A DNA stretch of 64,000 nucleotides, from positions 930,001-994,000 of the forward strand of contig NZ_CP019698.1 of the NCBI RefSeq assembly GCF_002005145.1. The letters are read 5' to 3'. Each line of letters opens with the position of its first letter. Position 1 is the first letter of the stretch. The position numbers and the translations under genes are program-made. Under the pieces are notes generated by a model that was given only the letters and a program-made list of their open reading frames with translations, made no database searches and had not been told where the DNA came from. Below, in pieces: positions 1-7,981 of the stretch. Source of the stretch: Desulforamulus ferrireducens. Its GTDB lineage: Bacteria; Bacillota; Desulfotomaculia; Desulfotomaculales; Desulfotomaculaceae.

Positions 1-831
1 TATGGTAAACTTGCATGGAAATACGACGGGTTTTCCGATATTCATATCCGGGCAAGGCTGGCTTTCCCTCAAAATAGCAGTGGACGGGCTGGGGTGTTCC
101 TTGGGGATATTTTTTGCTGCTTAAATTATGACACGCAAAGAGTCGAACTTTATCAAGGTACTTCCTTGCTTGGCAGCTACTCCGCCAGTTTCTCAAAAAC
201 TGCAGATGCCGATCTTCGTGCTAATCCGAATATGTATACTATAGAGATGCGAAAACGCGGCAATAAGGTAAGAGTATATTCCGGTGCAGCTTCAACCCTG
301 CGTTTCACAGTGAATGTAACCGGTGGTAGTGGTTATGCAGGGTACTGCTCGGACAACCGGACGGTATGCGAGCTGCTACGGCTGGGCGATGCGTGGGTAT
401 ATGAACCATACGAGCGTTTTGATGTGGAGCTTCCGGATGGAACTATAACCAGCTTTGGCAGACTTGCTCGCACTGGTGTCACGTGGGATGATGAATTTCA
501 GGTGTTTTCAGTAAATAGCGATGTGGAGGAATCGGTAACTCGCAGTGAGGACATTTCAATGGACTATGATTTTTTCCACTCGCAGCTTTTAGCGCTTTCC
601 TGCGGTAATGACTATAAAGTAAAGATTAAACCGAAAGACATCAATATCTGGATATCTCGTCTCTTCCTCGGAGATGCAGATGGTTTTTCTATTCTGTATT
701 ATCAGGATGTGGACAGCCTTGTTTACTGGGCAAACGAAGCGGCTTATCGGTGGAAACTGCGAGGTATAGCCATCTGGTCTCTTGGGCAGGAGGATATGCG
801 ACTGTGGGAGGCGCTTCCGAAGCAAATATAG
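1..831 (+). CDS. Prophage tail/minor structural protein with GH18-like C-terminus (5' end missing)
   Basis: The frame is open from base 1, so the gene begins before the window; about 276 residues are visible. The last third carries YYQDVDSLVYWANEAA and RGIAIWSLGQED, which match the end of a glycoside hydrolase 18 barrel (chitinase/spore-cortex-lysin type). The middle part is beta-rich and lacks recognisable motifs. Proteins of this build sit at the end of tail modules in Firmicutes prophages, where they bind or cleave cell-wall glycans during adsorption. The terminator, holin and amidase that follow support the prophage reading. Enzyme activity cannot be judged because the usual GH18 DxxDxDxE motif is not in the visible part. 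Confidence 0.7.
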   Translation, partial: YGKLAWKYDGFSDIHIRARLAFPQNSSGRAGVFLGDIFCCLNYDTQRVELYQGTSLLGSYSASFSKTADADLRANPNMYTIEMRKRGNKVRVYSGAASTLRFTVNVTGGSGYAGYCSDNRTVCELLRLGDAWVYEPYERFDVELPDGTITSFGRLARTGVTWDDEFQVFSVNSDVEESVTRSEDISMDYDFFHSQLLALSCGNDYKVKIKPKDINIWISRLFLGDADGFSILYYQDVDSLVYWANEAAYRWKLRGIAIWSLGQEDMRLWEALPKQI

Positions 832-851
832 ATTAGAAGTTTTATTTATTC

Positions 852-886
852 AGCGCTTTGCTTTATAAGGCAGGGCGCTTTTTTAT
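852..886 (+). terminator. Intrinsic terminator after the tail protein
   Basis: The arms AGCGCTTTGC and GGCAGGGCGCT form a hairpin followed by a run of T. It separates the tail gene from the lysis genes. Confidence 0.7.
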
Positions 887-920
887 ATGCAAAACTCAAG
901 TTGAACGGAGGGTTAAGACA

Positions 921-1340
921 ATGAAAACAGTATGGAACTGGGTGCAGGCGGTTTTTACTGCTATTGGCGGATTTCTTGGCTGGTTTCTTGGAGGGCTGGA
1001 TGGATTTTTATATGCGCTCATCGCTTTTGTGGCCATTGACTATGTGACCGGCGTGATGTGTGCCATTGTAGACAAAAAGCTTTCGAGTGAAGTTGGAGCC
1101 AAGGGCATCTTTAAGAAGGTACTTATTTTTGTACTTGTGGGTGTGGGACACATAATCGACAGCCAGGTGCTCGGCAACGGCGGGGCAATCCGAACAGCGG
1201 TGATTTTCTTTTACCTGAGTAACGAGGGAATTTCAATTCTTGAGAATGCAGCACATATAGGACTGCCCATTCCTGAAAAGCTGAAGAACGCATTGGAACA
1301 ACTGCATGGCCACTCAAATGAGGAGGATGAAAAGAAATGA
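921..1340 (+). CDS. Phage holin (toxin secretion/phage lysis holin family)
   Basis: Predicted 139-residue membrane protein that would make the hole through which the endolysin leaves the cytoplasm. I chose ATG 921 because GGAGGG lies 8 bases upstream; an in-frame start further upstream lacks a ribosome site. The N-terminal part has glycine-rich hydrophobic segments (GFLGWFLGG, LIAFVAIDYVTGVMCAI), then a conserved KGIFKKVLIFVLVGVGH stretch, a further membrane segment, and a charged tail ending in EEDEKK. This order is typical of the phage_holin_4 family. Its stop overlaps the amidase start by 4 bases (ATGA), the usual lysis-cassette arrangement. Confidence 0.85.
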   Translation: MKTVWNWVQAVFTAIGGFLGWFLGGLDGFLYALIAFVAIDYVTGVMCAIVDKKLSSEVGAKGIFKKVLIFVLVGVGHIIDSQVLGNGGAIRTAVIFFYLSNEGISILENAAHIGLPIPEKLKNALEQLHGHSNEEDEKK

Positions 1341-2690
1341 AGCTGTACACGAAGTACATGACGCGAAACGATTGCTATACAGCTGGACGAAAAATCACGC
1401 CTAAAGGAATCATGGTACATTCGACAGCTGTGCCGGGTGTAATGGCGGCTGAGTGGTTTTCCCGTTGGAACAAATCTTACAAAGCCGGTGAAATAAACAG
1501 GCAGGTATGTGTACATGCTTTTGTAGACGATAAAGAGGTTTGGCAATACCTGCCTTGGGATCATCGCGGTTGGCATGCAGGAGGATCCGCCAACAATACC
1601 CATATTGGCTTTGAAATCTGTGAACCCGCCGGGTTTTCGTATAAATCCGGGTCGGTAATGGTGGGTTATGATCCAGCAAAGCAGGAAGATTATTTCCGTA
1701 AAGCATGGCAGAACGCGGTTGAACTCTGCGTTATGCTCTGCAAGAAGTACAGCCTTAATGAAAATGACATCATCTGCCACTCCGAAGGGTATAAGCTCGG
1801 TATTGCCAGCAACCATGCTGATGTGATGCACTGGTTTCCCAAGCATGGGGAGAATATGGACACTTTCCGTAAAGCAGTAAAAAAAGCGCTGGAGAACAGT
1901 ACAGATATCAATACTGATATTGGAATTGGAGATATGGTGGAGTTTAAGGTCAGTGTAAAGAATTATTACCCCGGCAGTGTGGAAGTTCCAACGTGGGTCA
2001 AAAATGACTATTACCACAGGGTCACACAGACTTTATACAAAGGCAAGCTGTCAATTCTCAAATTAATTACGAAAAAATTTTCAGATTAAATAATCTGAGA
2101 TGGCACATATAATGCTTAAAATTCTCAAATTATGATGGTGTGGTATCAGGTCGTCCTTGACATGGAGCCTCGCACCCGTGTTTCAAGGGGCATAAGAGGC
2201 AACCCTGCTACGCCTGGTGCCCCTTGCCATAGAGGCTAACACGGGCATTCTCCATGTCAAGGATCTACGCTTCGCTCCGATGAACGACCCCATTACTTTC
2301 CCAAATTAATTTGAGAATAGTTTCTTGTTCTCAGATTATTTAATCTGGCTAAATTGGAAAATTTCCAGCCATTTTAATTTGAGAATCTACAGCAAGCCGG
2401 TCATAAAAGGCGGCAAAGAATGTGTATTGCTTGGCAAAAAGGTTAAGAAATCCGGTGGTCAAGAAATCGCAGGCATAAACACTTGGGTAGCAAAAGAAAA
2501 CCTTGTAATTGTAAACAGCATTCCTGATAACAAGGGCAATAGAACCTATACAGTGCAAAAAGGCGACACCTTATGGAGAATAGCAGAAAAAGAACTCGGT
2601 AGAGGAACAAGATATCCGGAGATTAAGAAACTCAATGGTCTGACTTCAGATACTATTTACCCCGGACAAGTTCTGAAATTGCCGGAATAA
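1337..2690 (+). pseudogene. N-acetylmuramoyl-L-alanine amidase (endolysin) split by a small mobile element
   Basis: The N-terminal part (from ATG 1337) is an Amidase_2 domain with the zinc-site regions GIMVHSTAVPG and ICHSEGYK. The C-terminal part ends in a LysM wall-binding repeat ([13 protein letters not shown] to [10 protein letters not shown]). The gene is interrupted at 2049-2391. Joining 1337-2048 to 2398-2690 gives one frame of 335 codons including the stop, with the junction reading YKGKPVIKGG, so the break is recent and exact. As it stands, translation from 1337 stops at 2089 and the product lacks LysM; the downstream piece has no good start. The enzyme would cleave peptidoglycan for phage release. 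Confidence 0.9.
2049..2391. mobile_element. 343-bp non-coding MITE-like element with terminal inverted repeats
   Basis: The ends match as inverted repeats: TGTCAATTCTCAAATTAA on the left and, read on the other strand, TGTAGATTCTCAAATTAA on the right. GCAAGC at 2043-2048 and again at 2392-2397 is the target duplication. The arms hold several copies of the motif TCTCARATTA in both orientations (near 2056, 2080, 2091, 2121, 2306, 2331 and 2376). The core 2154-2264 folds into a long hairpin: CCTTGACATGGAG pairs with CTCCATGTCAAGG, CCCGTGTT with AACACGGG, and AAGGGGCA with TGCCCCTT. No coding frame is present, so a transposase elsewhere must move it. None of the transposases in this window belongs to an element with these ends. 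Confidence 0.85.
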
Positions 2691-2696
2691 CGATAA

Positions 2697-2729
2697 AGGA
2701 CAGCCAATCGCGGCTGTCCTAAGTTTTTA
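2697..2729 (+). terminator. Intrinsic terminator after the amidase
   Basis: AGGACAGCC pairs with GGCTGTCCT, followed by AAGTTTTTA. It closes the lysis cassette. Confidence 0.8.
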
Positions 2730-2743
2730 TAGGAGGTGCTTAA

Positions 2744-2962
2744 ATGATAGAGGCGGCTAATCATTTACCATATAACCCGCAGGAAACGAACTATACAAAG
2801 ATAACACAGGAGGAAATTCAAAGAGAGGTAGATTACTGGCGGGCATATAAAATCCTGCAAAAGATGCTTAAAGCGGGACTGATTTCAGAGGCAGAATTCC
2901 ATAAAATCGACAAGTTAAATCTTAAAACTTTCTCTCCGATGTACGCACAGCTTATGGCCTAA
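2744..2962 (+). CDS. Small SHOCT-like protein
   Basis: 72 residues, ATG preceded by AGGAGGTG. The second half, ILQKMLKAGLISEAEFHKID, fits the SHOCT fold: a short helical oligomerisation motif found at protein ends and as small stand-alone phage or mobile-element proteins. The first half is acidic and helical (EEIQREVDYWRAY). In Clostridia such small genes often lie directly before a large serine recombinase, as here. The biochemical role is unknown; a function with the recombinase is only inferred from position. Confidence 0.6.
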   Translation: MIEAANHLPYNPQETNYTKITQEEIQREVDYWRAYKILQKMLKAGLISEAEFHKIDKLNLKTFSPMYAQLMA

Positions 2963-3023
2963 TTAGCTTGCTATTAGCGGCACACAGAGGTAACATGTCA
3001 CATGCCCAAAGGAGGTGAAAACA

Positions 3024-3596
3024 GTGAGAAAGGTAACAAGGATTGATGGAAACAATGCTCTCCAAGCTTTCAAACCAAAGGTAAGAGTGGCAGCTTATTG
3101 CAGGGTTTCAACCGATAGTGATGAGCAAATGGCAAGCCTGGAAGCGCAAAAAGACCATTATGAATCCTATATAAAAACAAATCCTGATTGGGAATTTGCA
3201 GGGATTTATTATGATGAAGGCATTTCAGGCACAAAAAAGGAAAACCGAACTGGACTTTTAAGGCTGCTTGCAGATTGTGAAAACAAGAAAATTGACTTTA
3301 TTATAACCAAGTCAGTCAGCAGATTTGCCAGAAATACAACCGACTGCATTGAGATGGTGCGAAAACTTACTGATCTCGGTGTTTTCATCTATTTCGAGAA
3401 AGAGAATATAAACACGCAGCGCATGGAAGGCGAATTGGTGCTGACAATTTTGAGCAGCCTTGCAGAAAACGAGTCATTATCCATTGCAGAAAATAGTAAG
3501 TGGTCTATCAGGCGCAGGTTCCAAAACGGAACATACAAAATTTCGTATCCTCCCTATGGTTACGATTATGTGGATGAAAAGCTATTTATCACCTGA
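3024..3596 (+). pseudogene. Large serine recombinase (site-specific integrase), truncated by IS1380
   Basis: The N-terminal resolvase domain is intact to the eye: AYCRVSTDSDEQ holds the nucleophile serine, and KSVSRFARN is the conserved catalytic arginine region. The start of the Recombinase domain follows (RRRFQNGTYKISYPPYGY). GTG 3024 is preferred because AAAGGAGG ends 8 bases upstream; GTG 3015 lies inside that ribosome site. Large serine recombinases usually run to about 500 residues, whereas here the frame enters the IS left end at 3592 and stops after about 190 residues. The missing part is not found on the far side of either IS copy, so DNA has been lost. It was probably the prophage or element integrase. 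Confidence 0.85.
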
Positions 3597-5287
3597 ATCC
3601 GTGATAATAACAACCGACCTAAGTTTAATTGACAGTAAATGGTATTACTGATTAAAGCTAACACCTGTTGGTATATGAAATAGGGTCTAAATATGATTAT
3701 GTGAATAAAGGCTATTTACTCTTACCTTGGGTCCCCTAGATAAGGGAATAACAAAGCAGACCTCCCGTCCTAAGAGACTTGGAGCCTGTTTATACAGCTA
3801 ACTGGAGCTAGAAGTTCTTTTATTTAAGCCAACGCTTTATATAGGTAACGGAAAGCTGGATACCAGGGGCTATGCCGGCCAAACCGTAACTTGACCTGCC
3901 GGGCATGGTGAACCAGCCGGGACGCTATGGTAATCAGGTTCTGAATAACCGTACGCAGCCGCCGACGTTGAGCTTTCTTATTGCGCAGCGGTACTTCCTT
4001 TAGCGGGAGGCTGAACTGCCCCAGAAGCCGCAAGATATTGTAGGCGAAAATACCAAGGTGCAGCACCAGGTTATTGGTGGCAAATTTGCCACTGGGCAAC
4101 CGTTCCAGGTCTAAATCGTTTTTGATTTCGCTATGGAATTGCTCGCTGGTGCCGTGGTCGTGGTAGAGGGCAATGACCTCCTCCACCGGGTCGGGTAAAG
4201 TGGTCCAGTAGGTTTCAACCTCAATTTCCGGGACCAAGAGAAGCTGTCCGCTTCGTAATATCGTGCGCTCGGTGACCTTATACACCAGACGGACAGGGGT
4301 GTCAGCGCCCTCGATTTTCACCATCTGGTGACCCCGATAGACGGTTTTTCCCTCCCGTTCTACGGTGGCGTTACCATTTTCCTTGGCAACGGCCAGCCAT
4401 GCTTCCGGCGTTTCCTTACGCAGATTTCGCTTAATGATAAAATCGGCTTTGATTTCCGGGTCCAAACAGACCTGGAGATTATCTTGGCTGTCATTACTGC
4501 CATCCATCCGTACTAAAAGTGGCAGCGAAGTGATAGCGCGAGCAAAGGTTAGAGCGCGACGCAGGAAGTCCGGCGTCCCTTTTTGGCAATGCTGTTTCCC
4601 GGCCCGCAGTTCGGTATTGACGCAGTAGCCTTCCTTACCGAGGTAGGCGAAGATAGGCGCATAACCGTCGTAGCCCTTATAGGTCCTGGAAACACCCTCT
4701 TTCTTGGAATTTGAATTATCAAAGGGAGTAACATCAATATCCAAAGGGACATATTGGCGCTTCTGTTCCCCGGAACCCAAGGTAACAGGAGTTACCGGTG
4801 CCTTAAGTTTCTTAAGGAACCTGGCCGTTTCCTCGAGGATGATCTCCTGGTAGGGTACGCTATGAGCTATCATATCCAGGCGCTGGCGCAGGGTAGGACT
4901 TGAAGGCACATCCTGAATATCCAGCGCTGCAGCGAAGAAGGGGTCATCCCGAAAAAGCTCAATATGGTCAAAATCACTGCGACCCTGGCAAAGCAGGCCG
5001 ATGTATGAGGTGATAACATCCCCATGGGAAATATCCGGCGAGGAAACACCAGGTATCCGGGTCTTATTTAGCCTGAATTTCAGAGCAGTATGATCAATGA
5101 TTTCCCCTACCAGAGCCAGTCCGGCAACGGGGGTAAGGTGTTCATCAGACTGTTCAATAATGAATTTCATGGCTGCACCTCGCAGGTGAAGATGGTTTTG
5201 TTTGCCATCTAGCCTATTATACCTTATTTTTCGCGAGGTTTTGAGCCATATCCAACTATTTTGTTATTGGGTTGTCACGGATTCAGG
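3592..5287. mobile_element. IS1380-family insertion sequence, copy 1
   Basis: 1,696 bp bounded by CCTGAATCCGTGA and its inverse TCACGGATTCAGG. It carries one leftward transposase gene. It is essentially identical to copy 2 at 9435-11130; the one difference I found is T at 4498 against C at 10341. The flanking bases (TATCA left, GAGGG right) do not match, so a simple insertion with target duplication is not preserved at this copy. Confidence 0.9.
3824..5170 (-). CDS. IS1380-family transposase (copy 1)
   Basis: 448 residues, ATG preceded by GCGAGGTG. It starts MKFIIEQSDEHLTPVAG and continues with the N-terminal region typical of IS1380 transposases, followed by a DDE domain. Candidate acidic residues are seen in YVPLDIDVTPFD, LVRMDGSNDSQ and HDHGTSEQFHSEIKNDL; the last holds the C-terminal glutamate region. 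A basic C-terminus (NKKAQRRRLRTV) follows. It moves the surrounding element. It differs from copy 2 by one residue (S in RMDGSND against G), so both copies are probably functional and recently duplicated. Confidence 0.9.
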   Translation of the reverse strand: MKFIIEQSDEHLTPVAGLALVGEIIDHTALKFRLNKTRIPGVSSPDISHGDVITSYIGLLCQGRSDFDHIELFRDDPFFAAALDIQDVPSSPTLRQRLDMIAHSVPYQEIILEETARFLKKLKAPVTPVTLGSGEQKRQYVPLDIDVTPFDNSNSKKEGVSRTYKGYDGYAPIFAYLGKEGYCVNTELRAGKQHCQKGTPDFLRRALTFARAITSLPLLVRMDGSNDSQDNLQVCLDPEIKADFIIKRNLRKETPEAWLAVAKENGNATVEREGKTVYRGHQMVKIEGADTPVRLVYKVTERTILRSGQLLLVPEIEVETYWTTLPDPVEEVIALYHDHGTSEQFHSEIKNDLDLERLPSGKFATNNLVLHLGIFAYNILRLLGQFSLPLKEVPLRNKKAQRRRLRTVIQNLITIASRLVHHARQVKLRFGRHSPWYPAFRYLYKALA

Positions 5288-5393
5288 GAGGGTATTTAAC
5301 CCCATCGCCTTTCACCTTTACCCTTCCGGATATTTAGAAGAATATCTAATTAACCATAATATAACCCTTATGGATTACACCTGTCAAGCCGTG

Positions 5394-5514
5394 GATAATA
5401 TTACCTTGTGCCGATCCTGTCGTCTAACAAAACTGCACCTTGCAACACCGGCTTTAATTTGGTTAAACAAACCACCAACAGAAAACTCCCTGGCCTCAAA
5501 GACTGGTGTGGTTT
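5394..5514 (-). pseudogene. Possible relic of a DDE transposase C-terminal region
   Basis: The minus strand reads about 40 codons including GGLFNQIKAGVARCSFVRRQ and DRHKVILST before a stop. The wording resembles the segment before the last catalytic region in IS4-like transposases, but the match is from memory and short. Nothing else recognisable lies in 5288-5630. Confidence 0.3.
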
Positions 5515-5533
5515 AAACAGTCCGGTCTTTAAG

Positions 5534-5575
5534 CTAAAAGCTATAGCCCCGGTTAACCAGAACTATAGCTTTTAG
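5534..5575 (-). terminator. Hairpin downstream of the TolB-like gene
   Basis: CTAAAAGCTATAG and CTATAGCTTTTAG are a perfect 13-base inverted repeat around a 16-base loop, 56 bases after the stop of the leftward gene. The poly-U tail is weak, so it may act in either direction. Confidence 0.6.
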
Positions 5576-5630
5576 TTTTCAGCGGTTGACATATTGTTTT
5601 TAGCCGGTAGCCTCCGGCGGGTAGAAGGGT

Positions 5631-7919
5631 TTAATTACCTATTGTTCCCAGAGCTTTATTGAGGGCGGTTACGCCTGTGACAGGCAAGGAAATCTTGCCG
5701 GCCTTACGTCCCTGTTCGTCATAACCGATGGCAAAAATTTCAGTCGCCAGGATAGTTGTCCGGGGGATGGGGAAGGTCCAGACTTCCTCGCCGCCGGCAG
5801 CAGCTTGCCGGGTGGCCTGGCCGAGGAGGGTATAATCCTTTTCGGTTATCCCCGTCCCGGTGGGTACGGCCCAGATTTCCACCCGGGCCAGTTTTTTTCC
5901 CTTGATTACCAGGTCGGGTGGAGCGATAGTGAAGGAGTCGATACTCGCCGGGGTGGGGGATTGTACCGGCATGACCGAGTTTACCCGCATGATGGCCCCC
6001 CGCATGTAAATATTAGACTCGTTGGTGAGGGTGCCGATAACCATCACCACCTGACCGGCGTATTTTTCCAGGTCTTTAGCCACGCCCGTGGAGCCTTCCT
6101 CCGGTAAAAGCACCAGGCGGCCAGTGCCGGTTTCCAGTTCAAAGTGACGACCTTCAACGTTGCTGACCACCAGCTTACCGGTGGCCTTAATTTTTTTATC
6201 CAGGTGATAGATGCTTATCCAGGCCGGGTAGTAATTGCCGTAGTAGCCGGCTGTGCCGCCTAAGTTTCGTACCAGCTCTACCGCCGGTCCGCCGTCCAGG
6301 GGCTGCCGGTACAGAGAGCCGCCTTGAGATGGGTCCAGGCGCAGGAAATAAAGGTCCTGCCCGTCCGGGGAGATGGAGGGGTAGTAGTCGGCGTTATCGG
6401 GTGTACTGGCTGTCAGGGGCCGGGCCTGGCCGTCGCCCGTTGCCAGCCAGATGCGGTGATCGCTTACCAGCACCCCGGATAGTTGTTTGCCTTCCCAGGC
6501 TGTCGTTTCCAGGCCACGGCAGAAGAGGACACCATCGTCCGGGGCGGGCAGCCATAGGGGCTGGCTATCCACCCGGCCGGGCTGGTCGTAAAAATCGATG
6601 TTGCCCTCCGGCAGGGTGACAATACACAAGCGCTTGTTGGCCGTCGCTTCCCGGCCGCTGCCCTGGATAAAAGCGAGTTTGTTGCCGTCCGGGGACCAGG
6701 CCAGCCACTGGCGGTAGGGCAGGCAGGTACCCAGGTTAAGAGAGCGGCCGGGATTATCTAAGTCTAGTACCTGGAGGGGCACCCCGTCAGTGGAGAGGGA
6801 AGCCGCGTTGTAGTGCAGGTAGTAGGCCAGGTAGCGGCCGTTGGGGGACCACTTTAACCCTATGGCATAGCTGAAATAGATCTCATCCACCGCTGTCCCG
6901 GCCTCACCCAGGGTAAGCAAATTATGGCGCTCGCCCGCTAAGGTCAGGCGGTCGATACGCAGGGGCTTATTTTCAGTGCGCGGCAGGGATATGGCCAGGC
7001 TCTTGCCGTCCGGCGCCCAGGCAAAGTCTTCTACCGTTTCGCTTCCGTCCGGTAGCAGAGTCGTAATCCGGGCACTGGCGTCGTCTTGGATGGCGGCCAG
7101 CTTCAAGTTCATGTCCGGGGCATAGCCTCCGCCGGGACCCTGGGTTGTATAAGCCAGGATATTGGCGACCGGTGACCAGGCCGCTTCAACCAGCACCGGA
7201 CGCGGGTCAACCTGGAAGGCGTCGCTCCCGTCGGCCCTGACCACCCAGAGGTAGGGCTTGGCGGCCCCCTCTTCCTGTTTTTCCCGTAACATGAAGGCCA
7301 GCCACCTGCCGTCGTAGGACCAGCCCAGGATGGTTGCCACGGTGTCTTCTTTAGTTACCTGCACCGGTGCGGCCCCGGCATGGCTACCTTCCAGAAGATA
7401 AAGGATACCGCCACTGGTGAAGGCCACCCTGGCCGGGAAAGGCGCGGAGTACACCCGCTCCGCCAGTGCGGGTGACGGGGTAGTAATGGCTACCGTCAGA
7501 GTTATAGCATTCCAGGATACTTCGGCGCCCAGGGATTCCGCCAGGAAGCGTACCGGAGCCAAGACACGGCCGTTGCGTATCTGCACAGGTACGGCTAGGG
7601 ATAACCGTTCCTTATTCCTGTATACGTCTCTGCTGTCGGCGACCATCTTAAGGGTCATTCGCGGCCCTGTGATTATTACCTCACTGGTCCCTTCGTTCCA
7701 GGTTACCGTGGCCTGGAGGGCTTCGGCCAGGGCGCGGACAGGAGCCAGGACATGGCCGTCCTGGATTATAGGCGGCTCATCCAGGGCCAGTTCCCGGCCG
7801 TCCACAGAAATATGGATGCCTTCGGCGCCGGCAGGGGCGGCACCGGTAAAGAGCCCGGCCAGCAAACCAAAGAAAACGGCCAGGGCCAGGAATTTAAAGG
7901 GTTTTAAAGGCTGGAGCAC
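5631..7919 (-). CDS. Secreted protein: copper-amine-oxidase-type stalk domain plus TolB-like beta-propeller
   Basis: 762 residues from GTG 7919, which sits 8 bases after AGGGAGG; TTG 7925 is too close to it. A signal peptide ends near PAGAEG. Residues about 35-150 contain two copies of the pattern GRVLAPVRFLAESLGAEVSWN, the Cu_amine_oxidN1 stalk domain common in Firmicutes cell-surface proteins. The region after it has repeated WSPDG/YDGRWLAF blades (WAPDGKSLA, WSPNGRYLAYY, WSPDGNKLAF), a TolB/PD40 propeller. The C-terminal 200 residues are beta-rich and unassigned. Despite the domain name, no copper site is implied. Base composition is clearly more GC-rich than the surrounding prophage and van genes, which suggests transfer. 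Confidence 0.75.
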   Translation of the reverse strand: MLQPLKPFKFLALAVFFGLLAGLFTGAAPAGAEGIHISVDGRELALDEPPIIQDGHVLAPVRALAEALQATVTWNEGTSEVIITGPRMTLKMVADSRDVYRNKERLSLAVPVQIRNGRVLAPVRFLAESLGAEVSWNAITLTVAITTPSPALAERVYSAPFPARVAFTSGGILYLLEGSHAGAAPVQVTKEDTVATILGWSYDGRWLAFMLREKQEEGAAKPYLWVVRADGSDAFQVDPRPVLVEAAWSPVANILAYTTQGPGGGYAPDMNLKLAAIQDDASARITTLLPDGSETVEDFAWAPDGKSLAISLPRTENKPLRIDRLTLAGERHNLLTLGEAGTAVDEIYFSYAIGLKWSPNGRYLAYYLHYNAASLSTDGVPLQVLDLDNPGRSLNLGTCLPYRQWLAWSPDGNKLAFIQGSGREATANKRLCIVTLPEGNIDFYDQPGRVDSQPLWLPAPDDGVLFCRGLETTAWEGKQLSGVLVSDHRIWLATGDGQARPLTASTPDNADYYPSISPDGQDLYFLRLDPSQGGSLYRQPLDGGPAVELVRNLGGTAGYYGNYYPAWISIYHLDKKIKATGKLVVSNVEGRHFELETGTGRLVLLPEEGSTGVAKDLEKYAGQVVMVIGTLTNESNIYMRGAIMRVNSVMPVQSPTPASIDSFTIAPPDLVIKGKKLARVEIWAVPTGTGITEKDYTLLGQATRQAAAGGEEVWTFPIPRTTILATEIFAIGYDEQGRKAGKISLPVTGVTALNKALGTIGN

Positions 7920-7981
7920 GGACAATACCTCCCTAATGTTTTCTCTATATTATTGACGACAGGGGGAGGTATTTGTTCCGG

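Noticed and set aside
4328-4752. Several ORFs overlapping the IS1380 transposase on both strands (also in copy 2)
   Set aside because: Out-of-frame or antisense shadows of a well-supported transposase, duplicated only because the IS is duplicated.
5202-5516. Rightward 104-codon ORF starting inside the IS1380 right end
   Set aside because: It begins within the IS, has no ribosome site and no recognisable sequence; the opposite strand shows a better transposase relic.
7417-7956. Rightward 179-codon ORF opposite the TolB-like gene
   Set aside because: Arises from the high GC content of the antisense strand; it lacks motifs and a ribosome site.
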